Shown here in pieces: positions 1 through 8,095 of a DNA stretch of 54,407 nucleotides. A program made the position numbers and the translations under genes. Each line of letters starts with the position of its first letter. The stretch's first letter is position 1. Source of the DNA: JAEUNJ01 sp052035955 (GTDB taxonomy: Bacteria > Pseudomonadota > Gammaproteobacteria > Burkholderiales > Rhodocyclaceae); NCBI GenBank assembly GCA_052035955.1, contig JBPOHD010000071.1, positions 1-54,407 on the forward strand. Direction: 5' to 3'. Below the pieces are notes generated by a model, which searched no databases, had not been told where the DNA came from, and saw only the letters and a program-made list of their open reading frames with translations.

Positions 1-8
1 CCCTTTCA

Positions 9-124
9 GTCTGGTGCCCATAGCGAGGCGGAACCACCCCTTCCCTTCCCGAACAGGACCGTGAAACACCTCCGCGCCCATGATAGTCGGCTTCCCGCCG
101 GCGAAAGTAGGTCAGCACCAGACT
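9..124 (+). rRNA. rrf: 5S ribosomal RNA
   Basis: The ends pair as the closing helix: agtctggtgc at 9-18 with gcaccagact at 115-124. The interior carries the usual 5S landmarks, including cccgaacaggac (47-58), gtgaaac (61-67) and gaaagtaggtc (103-113). The size, about 116 nt, fits. It is followed at once by a strong terminator, as expected for the last gene of a 16S-23S-5S operon; the 23S must lie before the window. Confidence 0.95.
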
Positions 125-134
125 ACCTCCTTCC

Positions 135-170
135 AAAGCCCGCCTTGGCCTTCGCCTCGGCGGGCTTTTT
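135..170 (+). terminator. Rho-independent terminator of the rRNA operon
   Basis: A 10-bp stem aaagcccgcc / ggcgggcttt (135-144 with 159-168) closes a 14-nt loop and runs into a T tract. It lies 10 nt after the 5S rRNA. Confidence 0.93.
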
Positions 171-261
171 CATTTGCGCGCTTTGAATCCTGCCCAACAC
201 AAGCAGAAGAACCGAGAGGCATTCCGCGACCCCGATTGCCGGGTGAGTTCCGTCATCGCTG

Positions 262-267
262 TAGAAT
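262..267 (+). promoter_or_regulatory. Candidate -10 element of accA
   Basis: The sequence tagaat lies 7 nt before the accA ATG, and no Shine-Dalgarno-like stretch sits between it and the start codon. No good -35 is seen at 16-18 nt (ttgccg at 236-241 is 20 nt away). If used, transcription would begin at about the A of the ATG, giving a leaderless mRNA. Confidence 0.3.
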
Positions 268-274
268 CCGAACC

Positions 275-1243
275 ATGAAAACGAGCTTCCTTGACTTTGA
301 ACAGCCTATTGCCGAACTTGAGGCGAAGATCGAACAACTGCGATTCGTCCAGGACGATTCTGCAGTTGATATTTCCGAGGAGATCGGACGCCTGGAAGTG
401 AAGAGCCTGGCCTTGACGAAGGAGATCTATGCCAAGTTGTCACCCTGGCAAATCGCTCAGGTTGCGCGGCATCCCCAGCGGCCCTACACGCTGGATTACG
501 TCGAGCACATGTTCACCGATTTCGAGGAATTGCACGGCGACCGTTCGTTTGCCGACGACCATGCCATCGTAGGCGGCCTGGCACGTTTCAACGGACAGTC
601 TTGCGTGGTCATCGGGCACCAAAAAGGGCGGGACACAAAGGAAAAGATCCACCGCAACTTCGGGATGCCGCGACCCGAGGGATACCGGAAGGCGTTTAGA
701 TTGATGCGAACTGCGGAAAAGTTTCAACTGCCGATTTTTACCTTCGTGGATACCCCTGGCGCATATCCTGGAATCGATGCGGAGGAAAGGGGTCAATCCG
801 AAGCGATCGGGAGGAACCTCTATGAGATGGCCGAACTGAGGGTTCCGATCATCACCACAATAATCGGCGAGGGCGGATCGGGTGGCGCCCTTGCGATTGC
901 CGTTGCCGACGCGGTCATGATGCTTCAATATTCCACCTATTCCGTTATCTCGCCGGAGGGATGTGCCTCCATTCTCTGGAAAAGCGCGGACAAGGCCAGC
1001 GAGGCCGCTGAGATCATGGGGATCACGGCGGCGAGGCTGAAAGCTTTGGGGTTGGTGGACCGGGTTGTGAACGAACCAGTCGGAGGTGCGCATCGCGACC
1101 ATCGCGCGGTGGCCCAGCCGTTGCGAAAGGCACTTCAGGAGGCACTGAAACAGTTGTCCGCCCTGACAACGGACGAACTCGTCGAGACCCGCTACGAGCG
1201 TTTGATGGGTTATGGCCGGTTCAAGGAACAGGCCATTCAATAA
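275..1243 (+). CDS. accA: Acetyl-CoA carboxylase carboxyltransferase subunit alpha
   Basis: AccA pairs with AccD to form the carboxyltransferase half of acetyl-CoA carboxylase, which moves the carboxyl group from carboxybiotin to acetyl-CoA and so makes malonyl-CoA for fatty acid synthesis in the cytoplasm. The 322-residue length matches the family (E. coli 319). The N-terminus MKTSFLDFEQPIAELEAKI is characteristic, and the glycine-rich GEGGSGGALAIAVAD lies about halfway along. The ORF is open upstream to 80, but that extension would run through the 5S rRNA and terminator, so the ATG at 275 is the start. The partner accD is in the same window at 42361. tilS follows 16 nt later. Confidence 0.97.
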   Translation: MKTSFLDFEQPIAELEAKIEQLRFVQDDSAVDISEEIGRLEVKSLALTKEIYAKLSPWQIAQVARHPQRPYTLDYVEHMFTDFEELHGDRSFADDHAIVGGLARFNGQSCVVIGHQKGRDTKEKIHRNFGMPRPEGYRKAFRLMRTAEKFQLPIFTFVDTPGAYPGIDAEERGQSEAIGRNLYEMAELRVPIITTIIGEGGSGGALAIAVADAVMMLQYSTYSVISPEGCASILWKSADKASEAAEIMGITAARLKALGLVDRVVNEPVGGAHRDHRAVAQPLRKALQEALKQLSALTTDELVETRYERLMGYGRFKEQAIQ

Positions 1244-1259
1244 CCCCGTGGAGGCTGCA

Positions 1260-2180
1260 GTGGGCCATGCATTGGCCCCGCTGAATGCATCTTCGGTGCC
1301 GATCGTCGTGGCTTATTCCGGTGGAATGGATTCCACGGTCCTGCTGCACGCCACGAAGGCCTTCTGTGCCGAGACAAGGCGAAAGGTGGCGGCACTCCAT
1401 GTCAATCATGGATTGAGTTCGAATTCGTTTCAATGGGAGGCCTTTTGCCGCAGGCAGTGCGCTGACTGGGGGGTTCCACTTACCGTGAAGCGCGTACGTG
1501 TCTTGTCCCAAACCGGCCGGGGGGTTGAGGCGGCTGCGCGGGAAGCCCGATACAAGGTCCTCGGCTTAGCTCCCGCTGCCGCCGTCCTTCTTGCACATCA
1601 TGCGGGCGACCAAGCGGAAACGATTCTCTTCAACCTGTGCCGTGGCAGCGGAATGAGGGGGGGGGCGGCGATGCGGCCCGAGAGGGACCGATATCGTAGG
1701 CCTTTCCTCGCCCTGGATAAGCCTTGCATCGAGCGTTATGCGAATGCGAATGGATTGCAATGGATCCACGACGAAAGCAACGACGACGTGTCTCTGACCC
1801 GGAATTTCCTTAGGCAGGAAATCTTGCCCCGACTCGAGCGATCCATCCCCGGGGCGGGCCGAAATCTGTGCGCCGCTGCGGCCCGATTCGGCGAAGCGGC
1901 CGCACTCCTTGACGAACTGGCTCGAATCGACCTGGGAGACCCGGAAGGATCGTTTCCGATTTCCCGGAGTCGCTTCCTTGCCCTGTCGGAATCTCGGGCA
2001 CGCAACGCCTTACGCTACCTGCTCGATCGCGCGGGCGTTGGAATCCCAGGTGAGGATCGCTTGCGGGAGGCTGTCCGGCAACTCATTTCAGCTGCGCCCG
2101 ACCGCCATCCCATGGTCCATTTCGGTGAATGGCGATTGCGCTGCTCCAAAGGAGTGATCTCCCTCGGACGACAGCCGTAG
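1260..2180 (+). CDS. tilS: tRNA(Ile)-lysidine synthetase, short form
   Basis: TilS uses ATP to attach lysine to C34 of tRNA-Ile(CAU), changing its codon reading from AUG to AUA. The PP-loop SGGMDS is at about residues 20-25, HHAGDQAET follows, and the RNFLRQEILPRL segment marks the end of the N-terminal domain. I chose GTG 1260 because GTGGAGG (1248-1254) sits 5 nt before it; ATG 1212 (overlapping accA) and GTG 1248 lack a ribosome site. At 306 residues it is over 100 shorter than E. coli TilS (432) and lacks the C-terminal tRNA-binding domain, as the Aquifex enzyme does. The convergent gene ends 8 nt beyond its stop. Confidence 0.88.
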   Translation: MGHALAPLNASSVPIVVAYSGGMDSTVLLHATKAFCAETRRKVAALHVNHGLSSNSFQWEAFCRRQCADWGVPLTVKRVRVLSQTGRGVEAAAREARYKVLGLAPAAAVLLAHHAGDQAETILFNLCRGSGMRGGAAMRPERDRYRRPFLALDKPCIERYANANGLQWIHDESNDDVSLTRNFLRQEILPRLERSIPGAGRNLCAAAARFGEAAALLDELARIDLGDPEGSFPISRSRFLALSESRARNALRYLLDRAGVGIPGEDRLREAVRQLISAAPDRHPMVHFGEWRLRCSKGVISLGRQP

Positions 2181-2188
2181 TCTCCGTC

Positions 2189-2794
2189 TCAAGCTTCCAG
2201 ACCGGAAAGCAGGCGGGCCAACTCGACAGCGGAGCGTACCCCCATCTTTTCGAAAACATGGGCCCTGTGCACTTCCACGGTCCTCATGGCGATGTTCAGT
2301 TCATCCGCGATCACCTTGTTGAGCTTGCCCGCCAGGACGCGTTCCATGACCTCACGTTCCCGGGCAGTCAGGAGTTTCCGCCGCGACTCGATGTCATCCT
2401 GTCGGTCCTTATGCCGCCAACGGTCGCCGTCGGCCGCCAGCGCGGCGAGGACCCTGTCCGCCAGGTCATTGTCGTTGAACGGCTTCTCGACGAAATCGAA
2501 AGCCCCCTTCTTGATCGCATTTACGGCCAGGGGAACGTCCCCGTGCCCCGTGAGGAAGATGACCGGCATGGTGCAGCCAATCTGGAGCAAACGGTCGAAC
2601 AGTTCGAGACCGCTCATTGCAAGCATGCGGATGTCGAGGACTAGGCAGCCCCGCATCTTCTGGTCATAGTCGGCCAGGAAGGTTTCGGCCGATTCCCAGG
2701 CGCGGGCTTCGATCTGGCGGGAACGAAGGAGCCAGCACAAGGCGTCCCGTATCGCCGCGTCATCATCGATCAGGTGAGCGGTACCTGGGTTCAT
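2189..2794 (-). CDS. dctR: FixJ/DctR-type response regulator (REC + LuxR-type HTH)
   Basis: A 201-residue regulator with an N-terminal receiver domain (acidic cluster DDD at 10-12, phosphoacceptor Asp54 in LVLDIRM, Thr in FLTGHGD, Lys in FVEKPF) and a C-terminal LuxR/NarL-type helix-turn-helix (LTAREREVMERVLAGKLNK). The start overlaps the stop of the kinase gene by 4 bases, so the two are translationally coupled. Position opposite dctPQM and the type of partner kinase match the DctS-DctR systems that switch on TRAP dicarboxylate uptake in Rhodobacter capsulatus; the ligand here is inferred from that context only. It ends tail-to-tail with tilS. Confidence 0.85.
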   Translation of the reverse strand: MNPGTAHLIDDDAAIRDALCWLLRSRQIEARAWESAETFLADYDQKMRGCLVLDIRMLAMSGLELFDRLLQIGCTMPVIFLTGHGDVPLAVNAIKKGAFDFVEKPFNDNDLADRVLAALAADGDRWRHKDRQDDIESRRKLLTAREREVMERVLAGKLNKVIADELNIAMRTVEVHRAHVFEKMGVRSAVELARLLSGLEA

Positions 2795-4764
2795 CGATGC
2801 GATGCCGGCAAGAAGAATTTGAATATGCTGCCGCCCCCTATGTTTTCCTCGTACCAGAGGCGGCCGTGGTGGCTCTCGATGATGGATCGCGTGATCTTCA
2901 GGCCCATGCCCATTCCTTCGGCCTTTGTCGTGTAGAAGGGCTCGAATAGCCTGGCGGCGGCTTCCTGGGAGATTCCGGTACCGCGGTCGGCAACGCCAAC
3001 CTCGATTCCTTCATTGACGGTTCTGACGAGAATGCCGATCGATGGGTCGGCTGCCGCGGCGTCGCGCATGGAGTCCACTGCATTTCTCAAGAGGTTGAAC
3101 AGGGCCTGGGCAAGGAGAACCCGGTCGCCGGTCAAGGACGGTAGATTCTCCTCGGTCCGCACGTCAATGCGCAAGCCGAGCCGGGCAGCATCAGCGCGCG
3201 TCATGGATATTGCCTCGTCTACGAATTGCGCTACCTGTATCGGCTCCGATCGCGGTTCGCTGCGCCGAACAAATTCGTAAATTCGGCGGATGATGCGCCC
3301 CGCTCTTTGCGCCTGTTCCACGGACTTCCCGAGGGCTCCAGTCAATCCGTCCACGTCCACCTGACCGGATTTCAACAGGTTGAGGCAGCCAGCGTTGTAA
3401 CTGGCGATCGCTGCCAGCGGTTGATTGATCTCGTGGGCGATGCTGGATGCCATCTCGCCCATCGCAACGAGGCGCGCCGATGCCTGTATCCTTTCCTGGT
3501 GCTGGCGGGCCAGTTCCTCGACGCGCTTCCGGTCCGTGACGTCGACCACCGACCCCATCCACCCGGTCTGCATGCCGTTCTCGTCAATCAGTGGTGCTTC
3601 GTGGATGAGAACCCAGAAGACATGCCCATCCCGGTGCTTGAGGCGAATCTCGAACCCTGCTTCCGGCCCATGTCCGGAAAGAATACGGTCGTGAATCTTT
3701 CGTGTCGCTTCCAATTCGTCCTCGGCCCAGTATGGCATTGGCGGCCCCCGGCCGACGAGTTCTTCCGCTCCCCACCCGACCATGCGGCAGAAAGCCGGAT
3801 TGACGTAAGTGATCCGGCCTCGAAGGTCCCGGGCCCGCAGTCCGGTCTCGACGGAATTCTCCATCGCCTTGCGGAACTGATGCTCCGCGCGCAGTGCCTG
3901 TTCTGCCGCCAGGCGTCCCTGCACGTGGCGACGCAAGGCCCAGAAACTGGCGAGGACGAGGACGGCCAGAACGCCCACTGCCGCAGACAGAATCCGGCTC
4001 GCCGGTGACGCTGGCGTCCGATAAGGTACCGCCTGGATCGATATACCCCTTCCGGGGGGATCGAAAGGGATCTCGTAATCCCCTTCCCGCGTCTCGGCCG
4101 ACACCTTCGTGCGCGACCCCAGCAATGCGGAAGTGTTGTCGCGAATCTGGATTCGATACCGCTCGGCCAGCCACCAAGGTACCGCGGAGTCCAGTATGGC
4201 CCTTATTGAATAGGCGCCCACCGACATCCCGGAGAAGACGCCATTTTCGAAAACCGGCACGTGAACCTCGAATTGCCAATCGTCGTCGACGATGGGGTAA
4301 GCAGGTCCATATGCTGGTTTGCCCAGGGATCGTGCGAGCCGGAAGGTCTCTACAGACGGTACGGCTCCGGAGGCTTCCCCGACCAGATAGCCATCGGTGG
4401 GGGCCGGCAGGGCCCGGATGACAGTGCCTCCCGCATTGACCCACATGATCTGGCGCAGCCCGGTTCCATTGGCGAGGAGTACCCGCGCGAGGTTCTCGAA
4501 CAGTGCCGGATTGCCGGCCTGCCGGGTTTGGATCTGCCCGAGTCGCTCTTCATTTCGGACCAGATGGAAGCGCAAGTCCTGTTCGAGCCACAACACGTCG
4601 CTGATCAGCGTGGCCCGCTGTTCCTCCCGATCGCTGCGTTCGGTCAGCCAGAAGAGGCCCAGTACGGCCCCGGCAAAAAGCACGAAGGCGAGACGCGGCA
4701 ACACCCAAGGCCAGCCAGCGGCAATGCCGGCTGCCTGGAAGATCCTGCGGAAACGAGGGTTCAT
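2791..4764 (-). CDS. dctS: PAS-domain sensor histidine kinase, DctS-like
   Basis: A 657-residue membrane sensor. Visible in order: a membrane segment at about 21-40, a roughly 200-residue periplasmic sensor region, a second membrane segment (ILSAAVGVLAVLVLASFWAL), a PAS/PAC domain (YVNPAFCRMVGW ... GWMGSVVDVTDRK), a HisKA domain with the phospho-acceptor in SSIAHEINQPLAAI, and a HATPase domain (N-box NLLRNAVDSM, G-boxes DRGTGI and GMGMGLKITRSI). The reading frame is open 87 nt further upstream, but ATG 4764 places the first membrane segment correctly. It is coupled to the response regulator and divergent from dctP, so it probably senses an external organic acid. Confidence 0.85.
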   Translation of the reverse strand: MNPRFRRIFQAAGIAAGWPWVLPRLAFVLFAGAVLGLFWLTERSDREEQRATLISDVLWLEQDLRFHLVRNEERLGQIQTRQAGNPALFENLARVLLANGTGLRQIMWVNAGGTVIRALPAPTDGYLVGEASGAVPSVETFRLARSLGKPAYGPAYPIVDDDWQFEVHVPVFENGVFSGMSVGAYSIRAILDSAVPWWLAERYRIQIRDNTSALLGSRTKVSAETREGDYEIPFDPPGRGISIQAVPYRTPASPASRILSAAVGVLAVLVLASFWALRRHVQGRLAAEQALRAEHQFRKAMENSVETGLRARDLRGRITYVNPAFCRMVGWGAEELVGRGPPMPYWAEDELEATRKIHDRILSGHGPEAGFEIRLKHRDGHVFWVLIHEAPLIDENGMQTGWMGSVVDVTDRKRVEELARQHQERIQASARLVAMGEMASSIAHEINQPLAAIASYNAGCLNLLKSGQVDVDGLTGALGKSVEQAQRAGRIIRRIYEFVRRSEPRSEPIQVAQFVDEAISMTRADAARLGLRIDVRTEENLPSLTGDRVLLAQALFNLLRNAVDSMRDAAAADPSIGILVRTVNEGIEVGVADRGTGISQEAAARLFEPFYTTKAEGMGMGLKITRSIIESHHGRLWYEENIGGGSIFKFFLPASHR

Positions 4765-4807
4765 GGGGGCGGATGTTAGCCCGTGTCCATGGACCCGGGA
4801 ATGGGTC

Positions 4808-4823
4808 TTGCGGTAATCCACAA
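4808..4823. promoter_or_regulatory. Candidate operator in the dctS-dctP divergent region
   Basis: An imperfect palindrome, ttgcggtaatccacaa (arms ttgcgg / ccacaa, one mismatch), centred about 70 nt before the dctP start and 50 nt before the dctS start. Position suits a FixJ-type regulator site, but there is no second copy to support it. Confidence 0.25.
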
Positions 4824-4885
4824 TAGCGCCCGCCCCAGGCTCCAAAGACAATCCAACCGCTCAAAACAATTCTGGAGGAGATTCC

Positions 4886-5890
4886 ATGAAATTCCGTCGC
4901 CTCATCGTTGGTGTCGCGGTTGCTGCCCTTTCCATGGCCGCGTTTGCGCAACAACCGATCGTGATCAAGTTCAGCCACGTGGTGGCCCTGGATACGCCCA
5001 AAGGGCTTGCCGCCGAGTTCTTCGCCAAGAAGGCCAACGAACTGACCAAGGGCAAGGTCAAGGTGGAGGTGTACCCGAACAGCCAGCTGTACAAGGACAA
5101 GGAGGAACTGGAAGCCCTTCAGCTCGGCGCCGTTCAGATGCTGGCGCCCTCCCTGGCCAAGTTTGGACCGCTCGGCGTCAAAGAGTTCGAGGTTTTCGAC
5201 CTGCCCTACATTTTCGACGACTACAACGAACTCCATCGGGTGACCCAGGGCGCCGTAGGCAAGCAGATCATGGACAAGCTGGAGCCCAAGGGCATCAAGG
5301 GTCTGGCTTTCTGGGACAACGGCTTCAAGTCCTTTTCAGCCAACACGGCGATCAAGACGCCGGCGGACCTCAAGGGAAAGAAGCTGCGCATCCAGTCCTC
5401 CAAGGTACTCGAGGAGCAGATTCGCTCGCTCGGTGGGCTGCCCCAGGTAATGGCCTTCTCCGAGGTCTACCAGGCGCTTCAGACGGGGGTGGTTGACGGC
5501 ACCGAGAACCCGATCTCCAACCTCTACACCCAGAAGATGCACGAGGTCCAGAAGCACCTGACCCTCACCGAGCATGGCTATCTCGGATACGCGGTGATCG
5601 TGAACAAGAAGTTCTGGGAAGGGCTGCCCGGCGATGTCCGTGGTCAGCTCGAGCAAGCGATGATCGAGGCCACCAAGTACGCAAATAGCATTGCCCGTGA
5701 GCAGAACGACAAGGACCTGGAGGCCGTGAAGAAGAGCGGCAAGACCGCGGTCTATGTGCCGAACAAGGAGGAGCGCATGGCCTTCAAGAAGGCACTGGTT
5801 CAGGTCCATCAGAAGATGGAGTCGCGCATCGGCAAGGAAGTCATCCAGTCGGTCTACAAGGAAACCGGATTCGATCCTGGCAAGCTCTGA
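4886..5890 (+). CDS. dctP: TRAP transporter periplasmic substrate-binding protein (DctP family)
   Basis: This is the solute receptor of a tripartite ATP-independent periplasmic transporter. The 334-residue protein starts with a Sec signal peptide (basic MKFRR, hydrophobic VGVAVAALSMAA, likely cut after AFA at about residue 22). DctP-family features include IKFSHVVALDTPKG, the conserved Arg segment KKLRIQSSKV that normally contacts the substrate carboxylate, and VVDGTENPISNLYTQKMHEV. A strong ribosome site (ggaggag, 4874-4880) precedes the ATG. It is the first gene of dctPQM, and the adjacent dctSR pair points to a C4-dicarboxylate or similar acid; the exact substrate cannot be read. Confidence 0.93.
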   Translation: MKFRRLIVGVAVAALSMAAFAQQPIVIKFSHVVALDTPKGLAAEFFAKKANELTKGKVKVEVYPNSQLYKDKEELEALQLGAVQMLAPSLAKFGPLGVKEFEVFDLPYIFDDYNELHRVTQGAVGKQIMDKLEPKGIKGLAFWDNGFKSFSANTAIKTPADLKGKKLRIQSSKVLEEQIRSLGGLPQVMAFSEVYQALQTGVVDGTENPISNLYTQKMHEVQKHLTLTEHGYLGYAVIVNKKFWEGLPGDVRGQLEQAMIEATKYANSIAREQNDKDLEAVKKSGKTAVYVPNKEERMAFKKALVQVHQKMESRIGKEVIQSVYKETGFDPGKL

Positions 5891-5909
5891 TCCGCCGGAC
5901 AAGCCCGCC

Positions 5910-5938
5910 CCGTGTCGCCGGGATGGTCGGCGGCACGG
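5910..5938 (+). other. Intercistronic hairpin between dctP and dctQ
   Basis: An 11-bp stem with one G-U pair (5910-5920 with 5928-5938) around a 7-nt loop, with no T tract behind it. This fits an mRNA-stabilising or partial-attenuation hairpin giving more binding protein than membrane subunits; the role is inferred. Confidence 0.6.
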
Positions 5939-5967
5939 CCTGATTCCCTTTTCGAGGGAGCATCCCC

Positions 5968-6744
5968 GTGAGATTTCTCGACCACCTCGAGGAATGGTTT
6001 ATCACCTTCCTCATGGCGGCCGCGACAACGATCATTTTCGTTGCCGTCGCCCACCGCTACGCCGCAGGCGTGAACGTCCCCGGCCTGCAGGACTGGCTCA
6101 TCTCCCTGAACTTCAGCTGGGCTCAGGAACTGTGCATCATCATGTTCGTCTGGATGGCCAAGTTCGGTGCGGCCTATGGCGTTCGCACCGGCATCCACGT
6201 GGGTGTGGACGTGTTGATCAATCGCCTCGAGGATCGGAACCGGGCCAAGTTCATCGTCTTCGGCCTGGCCTCCGGTGCCCTCTTCACGGGCGTCGTCGGG
6301 GCGCTCGGTGCCCATTTCGTCTGGGAAAACGGGTTCCACTACTTTTCATTCAAGGCTCTCGGCCTGAGTCCTGGCGACGTACCGGAGGGCCCCATCACCC
6401 CCGACCTGGAATGGCCGACCTGGATCGTCTATAGCGCGATTCCCCTGGGTTCGTCCCTCATGTGCTTCCGTTTCCTGCAGGTGATGGTGGCCTTTATCCG
6501 TACTGGCGAACTGCCGCATCACGACCACGGGCACGTGGACGGGCTAGAGGACGAGGCGCCTCCGGTCGATGTGAACGTCTACGAGATGGACGACAACCTG
6601 CACATGCACGACCTGAAGCATGAACTCGTCGGGGAAAGGCGAACTGGCGGAGATCGTCGGAAACAAGCCGCACCCGTGTCGACCGAAAGGCGGGCAGGCG
6701 CCGAGCGGCGTCAGCCCAATGAGGACGGAGGAGAGGCGAAATGA
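5968..6744 (+). CDS. dctQ: TRAP transporter small membrane subunit (DctQ family) with long C-terminal tail
   Basis: The small integral-membrane component that, with DctM, forms the permease. A GTG start follows gagggag (5954-5960). Four hydrophobic segments are visible (beginning FITFLMAAATTIIFVAVAHR; near LCIIMFVWMAKFGAAYGV; near KFIVFGLASGALFTGVVGAL; near WIVYSAIPLGSSLMCFRF). The total, 258 residues, is long for the family because some 75 residues follow the last helix: a His/Asp-rich part (HHDHGHVDG, HMHDLKH) and then an Arg-rich part (GERRTGGDRRK, STERRAGAERR). The tail should be cytoplasmic and its role is unknown. The last codons overlap dctM by 4 bases. Confidence 0.9.
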   Translation: MRFLDHLEEWFITFLMAAATTIIFVAVAHRYAAGVNVPGLQDWLISLNFSWAQELCIIMFVWMAKFGAAYGVRTGIHVGVDVLINRLEDRNRAKFIVFGLASGALFTGVVGALGAHFVWENGFHYFSFKALGLSPGDVPEGPITPDLEWPTWIVYSAIPLGSSLMCFRFLQVMVAFIRTGELPHHDHGHVDGLEDEAPPVDVNVYEMDDNLHMHDLKHELVGERRTGGDRRKQAAPVSTERRAGAERRQPNEDGGEAK

Positions 6745-8024
6745 ATGCCCTGGTCATCTTCGGCCTCTTGGCCGTGCTCATGCTGACGGGCATGCCCATT
6801 TCCATCTCCTTGGGCCTCACCGTCCTCACCTTCCTGTTCACCATGACCCAGGTGCCCCTGGAGTCGGTAGCCCTGAAGCTATTCACGGGGATCGAGAAGT
6901 TCGAAATCATGGCGATCCCATTCTTCATCCTGGCGGGGAACTTCCTCACCCACGGCGGCGTGGCGCGACGGATGATCAACTTCGCCACCGCCATGGTCGG
7001 CCACTGGTACGGTGGGCTGGCCTTGGCCGGGGTGATGGCCTGCGCGCTGTTTGCCGCCGTGTCCGGTTCGTCGCCGGCGACCGTCGTGGCCATCGGCTCC
7101 ATCCTGTTGCCGGCGATGCTGAAGGCTGGTTTCCCGGCCCGTTTCGGCGCCGGCGTCATCACGACCTCCGGGGCGCTCGGCATCCTCATTCCGCCCTCCA
7201 TCGTGATGGTCATGTACTCGGTCGCCACGAACACCTCGGTCGGCGCCCTGTTCATGGCCGGCGTCATCCCGGGCCTCGTCTTGGCCGGGATGCTTGGCGC
7301 CCTGACCTGGTACCGGGCCCGGAAGTTCGACTATCCACGGCAACCGAAGGCCAGTTGGTCTGAGCGCTGGAGCGCTTTCGTCAAGTCGGTCTGGGGCCTC
7401 TTCCTGATCGTGGTGGTCATGGGCGGCATCTACACCGGCATGTTCACTCCAACGGAGGCGGCGGCCATGAGCGCGGTGTACGCGTTTTTCGTCGCGGTAT
7501 TCATCTACCGGGACATGGGCCTCAAGGACGTGCCGAAGGTGCTCCTGAACTCGGCCAACATGTCGGCGATGCTGCTCTACATCATCACCAACGCGGTGCT
7601 TTTCTCGTTCATCATGACCAACGAGAACATACCGCAACTCCTGGCCGAGTGGATGATCGGTCATGGCCTGGGTCCCATTGCCTTCCTGCTCGCTTGCAAC
7701 ATCATCCTGCTGCTGGCTGGGAATTTCATGGAGCCGTCGTCCATCGTCCTGATCTTCGCGCCCATCCTGTTCCCCGTGGCCGTGAAACTGGGGATCGATC
7801 CGGTGCATTTTGGCATCATGATGACCGTAAACATGGAAGTCGGCATGTGCCATCCCCCGGTCGGCCTGAACCTCTACGTGGCCTCGGGCATCACCAAGAT
7901 GGGCATCACCGAACTGACCATCGCCGTCTGGCCTTGGCTGCTGACCATGCTGGTTTTCCTGGTCATCGTCACCTATTGGCCGCCGATGTCGATCTGGCTG
8001 CCGAAGACGCTCGGGATGATGTAG
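6741..8024 (+). CDS. dctM: TRAP transporter large membrane subunit (DctM family)
   Basis: The large permease subunit, which moves the substrate across the inner membrane using an ion gradient. Its 427 residues match the family. There are about 12 hydrophobic segments; conserved stretches include IPFFILAGNFLTHGGVARR, AAVSGSSPATVVAIGSI, GALGILIPPSIVMVMY and VGMCHPPVGLNLYVASGI. The ATG overlaps the dctQ stop (ATGA) and is preceded by ggaggagagg (6727-6736), so translation is both coupled and strong. It is the last gene of the operon; a terminator lies 30 nt downstream. Confidence 0.95.
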   Translation: MNALVIFGLLAVLMLTGMPISISLGLTVLTFLFTMTQVPLESVALKLFTGIEKFEIMAIPFFILAGNFLTHGGVARRMINFATAMVGHWYGGLALAGVMACALFAAVSGSSPATVVAIGSILLPAMLKAGFPARFGAGVITTSGALGILIPPSIVMVMYSVATNTSVGALFMAGVIPGLVLAGMLGALTWYRARKFDYPRQPKASWSERWSAFVKSVWGLFLIVVVMGGIYTGMFTPTEAAAMSAVYAFFVAVFIYRDMGLKDVPKVLLNSANMSAMLLYIITNAVLFSFIMTNENIPQLLAEWMIGHGLGPIAFLLACNIILLLAGNFMEPSSIVLIFAPILFPVAVKLGIDPVHFGIMMTVNMEVGMCHPPVGLNLYVASGITKMGITELTIAVWPWLLTMLVFLVIVTYWPPMSIWLPKTLGMM

Positions 8025-8053
8025 GCGGGAATACGACGCGTACCGCATCCAAG

Positions 8054-8079
8054 ACGCCCGGGACCGCCCCGGGCGTTTT
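8054..8079 (+). terminator. Rho-independent terminator of dctPQM
   Basis: A 9-bp stem acgcccggg / cccgggcgt (8054-8062 with 8068-8076) with a 5-nt loop followed by tttt. It separates dctM from convergent rsgA. Confidence 0.88.
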
Positions 8080-8095
8080 CATTGCGGTGTGGCGA

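Noticed and set aside
80..274. N-terminal extension of accA
   Set aside because: It would translate the 5S rRNA end and the terminator; the family start is at 275.
1212..1259. Earlier tilS starts (ATG 1212, GTG 1248)
   Set aside because: They lack a ribosome site, while GTG 1260 has GTGGAGG at good spacing and matches the family length before the PP-loop.
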